DNA from: Grimontia sedimenti
GTDB lineage: Bacteria; Pseudomonadota; Gammaproteobacteria; Enterobacterales; Vibrionaceae
Reading direction: 5' to 3'
DNA length: 50,103 nucleotides
Assembly (NCBI RefSeq): GCF_011045095.1
Contig: NZ_JAALDL010000025.1
Span: forward strand, 1 to 50,103
Below are positions 9,119-18,282 of the stretch, piece after piece. The notes beneath the pieces are model-generated. The model did not search any database, was not told the origin of the DNA, and saw nothing but the letters and a program-made list of their open reading frames with translations. Position 1 is the first letter of the stretch. Each line of letters starts with the position of its first letter. The translations under genes were made by a program, and so were the position numbers.

Positions 9119-11118
9119 ATGAATTCAATCGCATTCAGGCTGCACCTCAGCCTGATAACACTGACGGTTCTCTTACTCACCGTATCATCTCTGACTGTTT
9201 GGGTCGCGCTTAATACCCGAAGCAGTACTGATGCGCTGTTAGATAAGGCACTTCCCAATACCATCAACACCATACACATGGTGGATGAACTTAGCGAGAT
9301 GCTGTTCAACCTAATGAGGTATGTGGAAGAAGAGGATGTGGAAGGCCATACGGCTTTTTTGCAGCATCTAACGACATTCGTTAAACATAAGCAGGATCTC
9401 AGCGTTTCAAAAGGTCTGGCACTTACTGAGGACATTTCGCAGCTCAGAGCACTGCATCAAACCTTTTTATTAAAGGCGCAAGACACGGTTTTCAATGTTT
9501 TTGACCCAACCGCAGATCAACGAGCCCGCTCCCTTGTTACTTCTACCAGCCAGCCCTTGGAAGCTCTCCTCGACAAACTCCATACCACAATTAACGGGCA
9601 GAACGATCTGACTATCTTCCAAATGATCACGCCTCTTTACGTCGTTACGATCTTGAACTGCTTGATGAAATGCAGGACATGACATCTGACTTGGACAACT
9701 ACCTACTGGGTTACCCTTTAGCTGAAACACGCTTTCTCGCCAATGCGGAAGAATTCAGACACTACCTCAAGTCCTTATCCGGCGTAACAGATGATCCGGT
9801 TATTCAGGATCAGCTTAAGCGCATTCAATGGCACTTTGCCAAGTTCTTCGCGATTGCAAATAACGTTTTCGACCACCATGACAACACCGCTAGAAAACGT
9901 GCACTGAAAGCGGTCATTGCGTTGGAACAAGGCGTATTTCTGGATATGAAAACACTACTCAACAAAATGGCTGACCAGTCGGACAGCCTATTGATCGAAG
10001 AATCTCATGGGCTGCGCAATATAGCCAACAAATCCATGTATTTACTCATATTTGTTACTATTTTTGCGACTATTTTACTGACATTCATTGTCCTCTTCTT
10101 CCAGCGTTCACTGTTCAGGCCGTTAGAAAAAATCAACACAACCATTCAGGCATTGCGTCTGGGTCACCGCAATATCCCTTTCGAAGACATTGAAGACAAT
10201 GAGCTGGGACGGATCACCCTCAGCCTGAAAAACTTCCAGGTCGGCCTTTCCCGACTCGACCAACTGCAGATAGAGAATGCTAATCAGAAAGAAGCTCTGA
10301 AACGCGACAAAGAACAACTGACAGAGATGTTGGAGAGCCTGAAGTCAGCGCAGGATAAGCTCATTGAAACAGAGAAACTTTCTTCCCTTGGCAGCCTGGT
10401 TGCGGGGGTTTCCCACGAAATCAATACGCCGCTTGGTATTTCAGTGACCATGGCAAGCACGCTGGAAACCGAGCACCTTTCATTTTTGGAAAAGCTCAAA
10501 ACCGGAGAAATCCGACGGGAAGATCTCGACAACTTTGAATCACACAGTGCCGATGCCTACAGCGTAATGAATCGCTCATTGCAAAGAGCGTCTGAGCTCA
10601 TCAACAGCTTCAAGCAAGTCGCCAACGACCAAACCAGCGAGCAATTGCGCGAGTTTGAACTGGGTACCTTGATGCGCGAGATTTATAGCACCCTGCACCA
10701 CCAAATCAAAAACCGGCCGATTCAGTTTTCCTTGCACGCAGAAGATGATTTAGTCATGAGCAGTTACCCCGGGCCGATAGGACAGGTGTTTACCAACCTG
10801 TTTAACAACTCCATCCTCCACGGATTTGATCAGGATGGTCAGGGAGAAATTTCTCTGACGTTATCTCGTGAAGAAGGACGTATCAGGTGGCTGTACCGAG
10901 ATTCAGGTAAAGGGCTCTCTGGTGAGGGACTCAAGCGCATCTTTGAGCCTTTTTACACCACCCGCCTTGGCAAAGGCGGTTCGGGAATGGGCATGCACAT
11001 CGTCTACAGCATTGTGGTCAACATGCTTCAAGGAGACATTAAGGTATACAACGATAACGGTGCCGTTTTTGATATTTCCATTCCGGCATCCATTCAACAA
11101 GCTGAAGGTGGACAATGA
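9119..11118 (+). pseudogene. Sensor histidine kinase, split by a one-base deletion
   Basis: Two reading frames (9119-9682 and one open from 9595, with its first ATG at 9652) together make one kinase of about 666 residues if one base is restored near 9600. Upstream of the in-frame ATG, frame 1 encodes ERSDYLPNDHASLRRYDLEL, which reads naturally into the second part, while the first frame decays into unrelated residues before its stop. Domains in order: membrane segment (about 8-29), long periplasmic helical sensor, second membrane segment (about 305-330), HAMP, coiled coil, HisKA with the phospho-acceptor His in AGVSHEINTPLG, and an HATPase domain with N box (LFNNSILHGF), G1 (RDSGKGLS) and FEPFYTTRLGKGGSGMGM. 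It overlaps the next gene by ATGA, so the two are a coupled signalling pair. The ligand is unknown. If the base loss is real, the anchored sensor is lost. Confidence 0.88.
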
Positions 11119-13384
11119 GTGACTTTAAAATCAATATCATCGATGGACCATCTACGCCTTCGAAGCCATCGGTAAATGCAGGACGAAGTTGGAAGGTCGC
11201 CATCATTGATGACGAAACCTCCATGCATCAGGCCACCACATTGGCGCTGAACAAAGTAGCAATTCTTGGGTATCCATTGACCTTCATCCATGCATACTCT
11301 GGCGCCGAAGGACAGCAACTTCTTGAGGAAAATCCAGACACTGCTGTGGTGTTGCTCGACGTGGTGATGGAGACAGAGGATGCCGGGCTGCGACTGGCCA
11401 GTTACATCCGTAACGAGCTAGGCAACCACACGACACAGATCGTGCTTCGCACAGGCAACCGGGGTATGCGCCGGAAGAGTCCGTGATCGAAAACTTCGAA
11501 ATCAACGATTACAAAACCAAAAACGAACTTACCCGGGCCAAACTCTTCAGCACCCTTTGCACATCTATCCGCTCCTACCACAATCTGGTGTCGATTCAGA
11601 AAAGCCGTGATGGCCTAAGAAAGATTGTGGATTCCGCCGCCAATCAATTTCAGGAGCGATCACTGGCGAGCTTTACAGAAGGTGTTCTGGAGCAAATCAA
11701 TGTGCTGTTTGATATTCATTCTGAGGGGATTTTCTGTGTTTCCAGTCGCCCTTTAAATCCCCCTCAGCAGCTTGAGAAAATATACTGTCACGCCACCAGT
11801 AAACGGCAAGAAGATGAACACATCATTGTCGCTGCCAGTAAAAAGTATCAAAAGGTGTTTGGCCACCCTCTCGACAGTGTGGAGCTTGAGCCATCTTCCC
11901 AGTGTGTGATTCGCCAAGCATTCAAAGAGGGAAAAAACGTCATTCAGGATGGCAATATCGCCCTTTATCTCGACACGCCCAGCCGCTGGAAGGCCGTGAT
12001 TTATATCATGACCGATAGGACGAATTTGCTCGACCAACTGGATCCAGAGCTATTGAGTGTATTCATCCAGAATGTGGCTTTAGGACTGGAAAACACTAAG
12101 TTTATCAATCAACTTTTTGATGCCGTATTTACCGACGAAATCACCGGTCTCCATAGCCGTCTGGGTTTTGTCGACTCCCAAGCGCCCACACTGTTAAAAC
12201 AAACCGGCCGTTTGACATTGGCAGTGATTGATATTGATGATTTCCACCAAATCAATGAGTCGCTGGGTTTTGAATACGGCAACCGTGTGCTCAAGGTGTT
12301 TGGTAAAACCCTGCAACAGGCTTTGCCTGCAAACAGCATAGTGGGCCGACTTCATAGTGATGCATTTGCCGTCGCAACGGAGCTTGAAGAACCTGAGCTG
12401 TGTAATATGTTGCAAAACCTGCAGGACACCCGGTTCAGCATGGACGGTGGGACATTCTATCTCAGCGCGACCGCTGGGCTTTTCAGCGTGAGTTATGATG
12501 GCGATATCTACGATATTGAAGTGGCATTGAGGCGGGCAGAAATCGCGCTCAAACAGGCAAAATCCAAACGTCGAGGCTCTACCCTCACCTTTGATGACGG
12601 CATGGAAAAAGCCTGTACTGAGCGCTTAAACCTGATCAATAAGCTGCGCCATGACCTCGCTGAAAACCGTCTATACCTCGTCTTCCAGCCAAAGGTAGAT
12701 CTGCGTGATGACAGGATCATTGGTGCAGAAGCGCTGATTCGATGGGAACACCCCGAACTGGGGGAGGTTTCACCCGGAGTTTTCGTGCCTATCGCAGAAG
12801 CGGCGGGATTAAGTTTCGAATTAGACACCTACGTTTTCCGCACTGCCTGTGAGATCCTCGAAGCCAATCCTCACTTCCCCGAGATTGCGGTAAATATCTC
12901 CCCGCTCACCTTGAGTCGAAGGGAGTTGTTACCCGTACTCAACGGTATCTTGCAAAAATATGGCGTCGATAAAGATCGGATCTCACTCGAAATCACTGAA
13001 GGCTGCTTTGTTCAGGGTGAAAACACCAAGTTCAACATCACTATGCTTCACCGCCAGAACTGGACTTTGCATCTGGATGATTTCGGCTCGGGCTATTCAT
13101 CTTTCGGCTATTTGCTCGATCTTCCCGTCTCAGTGATCAAAATCGACCGCATTTTCACTTGGGGACTGAGCAAGTGTGATCGTTCAGAAACTTTGCTGGG
13201 CGGCATGGTGAATATGTTGAAAGGAATGAATAAACAAGTGTTGATTGAAGGGTTGGAAACCGAGGAACAGCTCGTTGCCGCAGTCGCAGCAGGTCTCGAT
13301 ATGGCTCAGGGGTATTTGTTCTACAAGCCCATGCCTTTGGAAGCTTTTAATCTTGCACTTCAAGAACAGGTAGCGATAGCCTGA
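11115..13384 (+). pseudogene. Receiver-DUF3369-GGDEF-EAL response regulator, split by a one-base deletion
   Basis: Frames 11115-11486 and 11483-13384 make one 756-residue regulator when one base is restored near 11454, where the text should read RTGQPGYAPEESVIENFEIND but instead reads RTGNRGMRRKSP and stops. Domains: receiver (about 17-150) with IIDDE and the phospho-acceptor Asp in VVLLDVVMET; DUF3369 (about 150-320); a GGDEF-type domain (about 335-495) whose signature has degenerated to HSDAF, so cyclase activity is unlikely; and an EAL domain (about 505-750) that keeps EALIRW, NIS, EITE, DDFGSGYSS, KIDR, EGLE and QGYLFYKP, so c-di-GMP phosphodiesterase activity is predicted. It is translationally coupled to the upstream kinase, its likely partner. 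The combination is known in vibrios and shewanellae; the signal and output are unknown. Confidence 0.88.
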
Positions 13385-13391
13385 ACCACTC

Positions 13392-13423
13392 CCCCGGCTT
13401 GGTGCCACAAGCCGGGGTTTGCC
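13392..13423 (+). terminator. Terminator after the EAL regulator
   Basis: Ten-base-pair stem CCCCGGCTTG / CAAGCCGGGG with a six-base loop, followed by TTTGCCTCTCTTTTTC. The T-run is interrupted, so efficiency is uncertain. Confidence 0.7.
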
Positions 13424-13565
13424 TCTCTTTTTCTCTCTTCGAGCAACACCTTACTCACTTCAGCCTTGTTCAATAGTTTTCACCTATTAAAACAATTAAC
13501 AGAAACCACATTTACAAATGAGAATTATTTGCAATAATGAAGTCATACCGAATGAGGGAACTGTT

Positions 13566-13967
13566 ATGAAAAAGACCTTAAGTTTTGCTGTGATTCACTT
13601 TACCGTTGCGTTTACAGTCGCGTATGTCCTGACTGGCGATATTCTGCTGGGTAGTTTGATTGCCATGGTAGAGCCTATGGTCAATACGGTCGCGTTCTAC
13701 TTCCACGAAAAAGCGTGGGACAACATATTACTGAAGCGTCTGGCAACAAACCATCCAGGCCGTAAAACGGCAAGTTTCGCGGCTGTACATTTCAGCGTGG
13801 CGTTTGGTGTGGCTTACCTGCTGACGGGTGATGTACTGATTGGCAGTGTGATGGCAATGATTGAACCTTGTATCAATACCATGGCGTACTACTTCCATGA
13901 GCGTGTATGGCAGAAGAAAGAACGCCTGAGCATGATGCAATGTCACCACCATCCAATGGCAGCTTAA
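13566..13967 (+). CDS. Duplicated DUF2061 small membrane protein
   Basis: A 133-residue membrane protein made of two tandem DUF2061 modules. Module 1 (about 1-52) contains SFAVIHFTVAFTVAYVLTGD...IEP-like VEPMVNTVAFYFHEKAWD; module 2 (about 68-119) repeats this as SFAAVHFSVAFGVAYLLTGD...MIEPCINTMAYYFHERVW. Each module has two hydrophobic segments, a conserved His in the first and a conserved Glu-Pro and FHE in the second. I chose the ATG at 13566 because GAGGGA lies 6 bp upstream and the protein then begins at the module; an in-frame upstream ATG at 13518 lacks this. The C-terminus is rich in Met and His (MMQCHHHPM), possibly metal-binding. The function of DUF2061 is unknown. It stands alone between two terminators. 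Confidence 0.85.
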   Translation: MKKTLSFAVIHFTVAFTVAYVLTGDILLGSLIAMVEPMVNTVAFYFHEKAWDNILLKRLATNHPGRKTASFAAVHFSVAFGVAYLLTGDVLIGSVMAMIEPCINTMAYYFHERVWQKKERLSMMQCHHHPMAA

Positions 13968-13988
13968 TACAGAACACGTCTGGAAATA

Positions 13989-14016
13989 AGAAAGGGCAGC
14001 GTAAACTGCCCTTTTA
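13989..14016. terminator. Bidirectional terminator between the DUF2061 gene and the M48 peptidase gene
   Basis: AAGGGCAG CGTAAA CTGCCCTT stem with A-rich and T-rich flanks, placed between converging genes. Confidence 0.85.
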
Positions 14017-15021
14017 TCATTTTGTCTGGAAGCTGTTTGCAGCCTCTATACGGCTTTCTGTGTCTGGATGGGAACTTAGCCATTGCGACATTCCCCCGGT
14101 CTGATGTGCCTCGCCAAGCAAGGCAAACATTTCCGCCTGTGCACTGGCATCACCATAAATAGCACTGAGGTATTTAGCCGCGAACTGATCGGACTCTTCC
14201 TCATCTGCCCTTGAATACCCTGCCGTCGCTGCAAGTACACCCAAACCTGTCATCAAGTCAATAACCCCAGTGCTTTCACCGGTAATCACGGCTACAGAGA
14301 CTGAAATCAAGGTCGAGCGCACTAGCCCTATCATCACGTGCTGGTGATAAACATGTCCAAGTTCATGCAGTATCACACTCTCCAGTTGCGCATCATTTTT
14401 GGCTAGGTTTACCAGCGGATCGAGCAGCACGACAGTGCCATCGCTTAAGGCAAAGGCATTGGGTCCCTGTTTCCAGTTGCGGAAAACCAACTTAGGTTTG
14501 ACAGGCATCGGCGGTAACATCTCTACCAGCTCATCAAAACGCTCATTCAGCGCTTGCTGGCGTTCAGTATCCAGATCTGAAGCAGTAAACATTCTTTCAT
14601 CGAGCTGAGACATCACATGCTCACCCACCGCCATCGGAATTTCATCCGGTAAAAGCTGGGTTATTCCTTTACTGATCCCAGGCAAGCCAATATAGAAAAA
14701 GGCCACCATAAACAGCAGCGCAGCCGCAAGGGAAGAAATAATTGCCGTTTTACTGCTCTCAAGGCGTGTCAGCCATCCCCGCTTTTTCGCCCGAAAACAA
14801 TAGGGCAAATCAGCCTCATCATTCGCAATAAAGAGCTCACCCTCTGGAAAACGAAGCTGCAAGGGAAGATTACCAATGCGCTCAGAGCGGGAGACTTCAT
14901 CCAAACGGCATTCAATGGTTTTGCCGTCGAATCTCAGTATCGCTTTGGTCTCGCCCATGACAAAGAGCTCAGCCTCATGCTTGCCTGACTCACCTGCCGC
15001 AAACGCAGTACCTTTTGCCAT
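14017..15021 (-). CDS. Membrane-anchored M48 family zinc metallopeptidase
   Basis: A 334-residue protein. The zinc-binding motif HELGHVYH (HEXXH, about residues 218-225) and a downstream Glu-rich region, SRADEEESDQFAAKYL (third zinc ligand Glu), place it in peptidase family M48. About 85 N-terminal residues form a small beta-rich domain with no known activity; one membrane segment follows (about 93-117), so the catalytic domain lies outside the cytoplasm, probably in the periplasm. The ending SHPDTESRIEAA is the usual M48 C-terminal motif. Its ATG overlaps the stop of the DUF898 gene by one base (TGATG), so the two proteins are made together and probably act together. No substrate is known. 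Confidence 0.9.
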   Translation of the reverse strand: MAKGTAFAAGESGKHEAELFVMGETKAILRFDGKTIECRLDEVSRSERIGNLPLQLRFPEGELFIANDEADLPYCFRAKKRGWLTRLESSKTAIISSLAAALLFMVAFFYIGLPGISKGITQLLPDEIPMAVGEHVMSQLDERMFTASDLDTERQQALNERFDELVEMLPPMPVKPKLVFRNWKQGPNAFALSDGTVVLLDPLVNLAKNDAQLESVILHELGHVYHQHVMIGLVRSTLISVSVAVITGESTGVIDLMTGLGVLAATAGYSRADEEESDQFAAKYLSAIYGDASAQAEMFALLGEAHQTGGMSQWLSSHPDTESRIEAANSFQTK

Positions 15022-16190
15022 CAGCTAATCCCAATATCCAAGTCGAAGACTTGTGACATTTCATCACCCACAGCGGACTTAGCGCCATTTTCATCTTCAT
15101 AAACACTCAGCGCATCAAGGTCGCCATGAACTGCAGTTACTGACAATACATAGCGAGCGGTACGAACCATCACCCAAGGGCGCGCCAAACCCAACGTGAA
15201 AACCTGCATGAAGAAGTTCGTGGTAACGAGCAGCGTGTAATCCGCGGTATTCATTCTTGAAGACAGACGATAATCCTCACTATCACCAACCATCATTTGG
15301 CTGAACACGTGATTTCGGGTGCGGGTGTGAATAAACGCAGTCACAACCAACATGGAAGCAAACAACATAAAATACATAAGCACCATAATACTCATTGCGC
15401 CTAACGCTGTTGCGATATGTTCAATATTAAATGTCGAAAGTTCAGCGCTACCTATATCTGGGAGACTGAAAAATTGCCCGCTAACAACAACAAATAATGC
15501 GCCTATTGCCAATACACCGATAGAAGCCAATATCCAGATAAACACGGCCCAGATGTAAGTGCGGACAAAAAAGCCTGTCGACAACGTGGCGTCAAATTTT
15601 AGCTTTCCGTAACCATAGCCATTGGCGAAATAGCTCGCGATGCCTTTCATCATCCATGCAAACATCACCAACACAGAAGTAAGTCCACCAACAACAAAAA
15701 GGAAAGTGATAAAACCACTGGTGGGCGCGGTAGCAAAAGTCACAAACACGATGATGGTAAGGATCAACAAAACACCCCGGCCTAGAATAGCTGCATAAGC
15801 GCCCATCAAGGTGCCTGTAAAGTTCAGCCTGACATTGCGGTAACTCGTCATACGGGCATTAAAGCGGGCATTGTTTCTCGCCAGCCATGGCATCACAGCT
15901 AAACCCAAAATAAACAAAATGCTAGAAAACAGCGGAGAAAAATGACCGGACAAAAACCAGATGACAAATGCCGTAACCGCAATCGCCCGCCCGATCAGAA
16001 TTTGTTTAGGTGTGGCATGATAATCAAAGCGATCACCCGCAAGTTCAGTGTTTCCGTAGAAGTATTTTTTTGTCCGTACTTTTGCCCAAGCTGAATAGAT
16101 ACCGAGCGTCAGAAGGCTCAGTATTATATTCACAATCCAGATACCAAAAAATTCACGTCCGTTGCCGTGAAAAGTCATTTTGTTTTCCAT
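15021..16190 (-). CDS. DUF898 (YjgN-like) polytopic membrane protein
   Basis: A 389-residue inner-membrane protein resembling E. coli YjgN. The N-terminal signature FHGNGREFFGIWIVN...LGIYSAWAKVRTKKYFYGNTEL is characteristic and recurs later in weaker form (LVTTNFFMQVFTLGLARPWVMVRTARY), suggesting an internal duplication. About eight to ten hydrophobic segments are visible. I set the start at the ATG at 16190, because AAAGGA lies 6 bp upstream, rather than at the TTG two codons earlier that overlaps the Shine-Dalgarno sequence. It is the first gene of a two-gene operon with the M48 peptidase and is divergent from a MarR-GNAT gene. The function of the family is unknown. Confidence 0.88.
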   Translation of the reverse strand: MENKMTFHGNGREFFGIWIVNIILSLLTLGIYSAWAKVRTKKYFYGNTELAGDRFDYHATPKQILIGRAIAVTAFVIWFLSGHFSPLFSSILFILGLAVMPWLARNNARFNARMTSYRNVRLNFTGTLMGAYAAILGRGVLLILTIIVFVTFATAPTSGFITFLFVVGGLTSVLVMFAWMMKGIASYFANGYGYGKLKFDATLSTGFFVRTYIWAVFIWILASIGVLAIGALFVVVSGQFFSLPDIGSAELSTFNIEHIATALGAMSIMVLMYFMLFASMLVVTAFIHTRTRNHVFSQMMVGDSEDYRLSSRMNTADYTLLVTTNFFMQVFTLGLARPWVMVRTARYVLSVTAVHGDLDALSVYEDENGAKSAVGDEMSQVFDLDIGIS

Positions 16191-16278
16191 GGTCAATCCT
16201 TTGCCAACTGTTTTATTATGGTTTTTGCCATCATAATCATTAAGCTCGACAGGCTCATCGCCAAATTAAGCAAGTGTG

Positions 16279-16295
16279 AATCAAGAGGCTTGATT
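16279..16295. promoter_or_regulatory. Candidate operator: perfect palindrome AATCAAG AGG CTTGATT
   Basis: A 17-bp perfect inverted repeat with seven-base arms lies in the 202-bp region between the divergent DUF898 operon and the MarR-GNAT gene, 89 bp from one start and 98 bp from the other. MarR-family proteins usually bind palindromes of this size in such divergent intervals, so it could be an autoregulatory site for the MarR-GNAT protein. Only the symmetry is seen; binding is inference. Confidence 0.45.
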
Positions 16296-16392
16296 TTGTG
16301 CAAAACGGAGCAATGACCTCCGAGCTGCTTACTTACCCAAAGACAGTAAGCCACAAAGGAAAGTGACACATTCGGTGTAAAATGGAGACACA

Positions 16393-17301
16393 ATGACTAC
16401 AGGTCCGGTTGAAATCAGATCGCTCGTCCGCCAGCTTCTTCGCCATCGCGGATTGTTGGACAACATCTATGGCACAGCAGGCCTAACGACCGTGCAATGC
16501 CACGTCATGATTGAGCTTGAGCAGGAACCTCTGACTGCTGAGCAGCTTTCTGAACGTCTCAATATTGATGTCGCCAATGCTAACCGCACACTGGCTATTC
16601 TCATCAACAACGACAATGTTGCTTCTTCTATCGACCGTGAAAGTAATCTGCCACGCTATTCTCTGTCTGATGTTGGCAAAGAACGTCTGGATGAGCATCA
16701 CTTTGGGATCAATCAGCAAATCGCCTTGTATCTGGAACAGCTAGATACCGACGAAATTGAATCCCTTTCCACATCACTGCATCGCTATAACCGCGCAATG
16801 GAGCAAAGCGAACGCCAGAAAGGTTTTACTCTTCGTCTGTTGGAGCCTGCCGACAACGCAGCCATTGCTACTGTTATTCGCAAAGTATCCGAAGAGTATG
16901 GCCTGACGGCAGATAAAGGCTACAGCGTGGCAGACCCGACACTGGATGTACTGAGTGAAAGCTACAAAGCGGATAATGCGGCTTATTGGGTAGTCGAGCA
17001 GAACGGAAAAATTTTGGGTGGCGGCGGCATTGCGCCTTTGCCGGGTGAAGAGGGTGTTTGCGAATTACAGAAAATGTATTTCCGTCCTGAACTTCGCGGC
17101 CGGGGCTTTGCGAGAAGGCTCGCGGCAATGGCCATGAAGTTCGCACGTAATCAGGGTTATCACAGCTGCTATCTAGAAACGACGGCCTGCCTGAAAGAAG
17201 CTATTCGCCTTTACGAGTCACTCGGCTTTAAGCGTGTCGATGCTCCACTTGGTAACACCGGACATACAGACTGCGAAGTCGCGATGCTGAAAAAACTATA
17301 G
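16393..17301 (+). CDS. MarR-type HTH regulator fused to a GNAT N-acetyltransferase
   Basis: A 302-residue two-domain protein. Residues about 1-140 form a MarR-like winged helix-turn-helix ([12 protein letters not shown]...[40 protein letters not shown]). Residues about 145-302 form a GNAT acetyltransferase with the acetyl-CoA loop [18 protein letters not shown] (Q/RxxGxG/A type) and the C-terminal [25 protein letters not shown]. Such fusions are widespread and their substrates are mostly unknown; some acylate amino acids or stress metabolites. A GGAG element sits 7 bp before the ATG. It is divergent from the DUF898-M48 operon, which it could regulate (inference). It ends at a terminator shared with rraB. 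Confidence 0.92.
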   Translation: MTTGPVEIRSLVRQLLRHRGLLDNIYGTAGLTTVQCHVMIELEQEPLTAEQLSERLNIDVANANRTLAILINNDNVASSIDRESNLPRYSLSDVGKERLDEHHFGINQQIALYLEQLDTDEIESLSTSLHRYNRAMEQSERQKGFTLRLLEPADNAAIATVIRKVSEEYGLTADKGYSVADPTLDVLSESYKADNAAYWVVEQNGKILGGGGIAPLPGEEGVCELQKMYFRPELRGRGFARRLAAMAMKFARNQGYHSCYLETTACLKEAIRLYESLGFKRVDAPLGNTGHTDCEVAMLKKL

Positions 17302-17320
17302 GTCACCAATTAACAGAAAC

Positions 17321-17354
17321 AAAAAAGCCGGAGTCTTTAACGCTCCGGCTTTCT
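17321..17354. terminator. Bidirectional terminator between the MarR-GNAT gene and rraB
   Basis: AAAAAGCCGGAG / CTCCGGCTTT stem with a loop of about nine bases, A-run on the left and T-run on the right, between converging genes. Confidence 0.85.
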
Positions 17355-17369
17355 ATTCGACAAAGACGA

Positions 17370-17768
17370 TTAATCGTCTTCTTCCAGTTCACCCTCTTCC
17401 TCGGCGTCTTCTTCGTCCGATTCAAAGTAAGTGCCCCAGCCGTCGTAATCGATGCTGAATTTCTCAGCCAGCTTCACCAGTTTCTCGACCTGTTCGTCAA
17501 TGCGGTCTGCATCCAGCGCCGATTCCATCACTGCATCAAAGCAGATCACTGTGGAACCGTCTTCCAGTTCAAGCTCTTCCGCTTCCAGCACTTCAAAGCC
17601 CATTTTGAACGCTTCTACTGCCGCGCCTTCAAGCTCTGCGAAGCTGTCTGCAGACAGGTGGTGCTCAATGGTATACAGCGCATCAGGATCGCTACCATCT
17701 TCCAGCAGGGCTTCAATGATTTCACGGGTTTCCGCTTTTTGTTCTTCAATAATGTCAGCGTAAGACAT
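17370..17768 (-). CDS. rraB: Regulator of ribonuclease E activity B (RraB)
   Basis: A 132-residue, very acidic cytosolic protein. In E. coli RraB binds RNase E and changes the set of RNAs the degradosome cleaves. The sequence shows the family pattern, including [34 protein letters not shown] (about 32-66) and [12 protein letters not shown] (about 105-116), and ends in an Asp/Glu-only tail like other family members. GGAG lies 6 bp before the ATG. It is divergent from arcA. Length is close to the E. coli protein (138). Confidence 0.93.
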   Translation of the reverse strand: MSYADIIEEQKAETREIIEALLEDGSDPDALYTIEHHLSADSFAELEGAAVEAFKMGFEVLEAEELELEDGSTVICFDAVMESALDADRIDEQVEKLVKLAEKFSIDYDGWGTYFESDEEDAEEEGELEEDD

Positions 17769-18282
17769 CAGATCACTCCAGGCACTTAATTAACGGCAGA
17801 ACTATGGCATGGATTGGCATGGTTTACCACGTCAATTTCCCACACTCCCTACATGTTAATTAAAAGTAAAATTGACCTTATCGAACAAGGTTGTCATTAT
17901 TTGAGAACAGGGCAACAACAACACAAGATGCTGGATAAATTTAAAAAAACCCAATCTTGCGCCAACAAAACCCTGAATTATGGAATAGTGTGCATTTATA
18001 TCGCATAGATAAGCACCGATAGATGCATGACGGGCTTTCACACTCGGCGAAGATCGAGCAAACCAAGGTTAGCCTTCACGCAAAAAGGTAAATGGATTTA
18101 CGACAAATTTTCAGGCGTCTCTACTATCCGACGCCACGAATACAGAATTCTGTCGCTTTATCTCCATTTTCCCCACCGTTCCTGCTACGCACTGACATGA
18201 CAGAGAGGCGAGCGCTCTCTTCAACCTAACTCACGCGAAGTAAAACGGTGGAGGTTAATAAAAATTCAAGAGAGAAACGATC
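17769..18282. other. Intergenic region between rraB and arcA
   Basis: A 514-bp gap. For rightward transcription a candidate promoter is TTGACC (17872-17877), 17-bp spacer, CATTAT (17895-17900), which would give arcA a leader of nearly 400 nt. The stretch also holds a perfect 12-bp palindrome ACAGAATTCTGT (18142-18153) and a small hairpin AGAGAG/CTCTCT (18201-18219) about 65 bp before arcA. No clear ARG box or FNR site was found, although both kinds of control are known for arginine deiminase genes elsewhere. A 64-codon frame at 17814-18008 has no supporting features and is not called. Confidence 0.4.

Noticed and set aside
9592-9682. Programmed ribosomal frameshifting in the histidine kinase
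   Set aside because: No slippery heptamer or following pseudoknot is apparent, and three other genes nearby show the same kind of one-base loss, favouring an error or mutation.
17814-18008. A 64-codon frame between rraB and arcA
   Set aside because: No convincing ribosome binding site, no recognisable motif, and it overlaps the probable arcA promoter.
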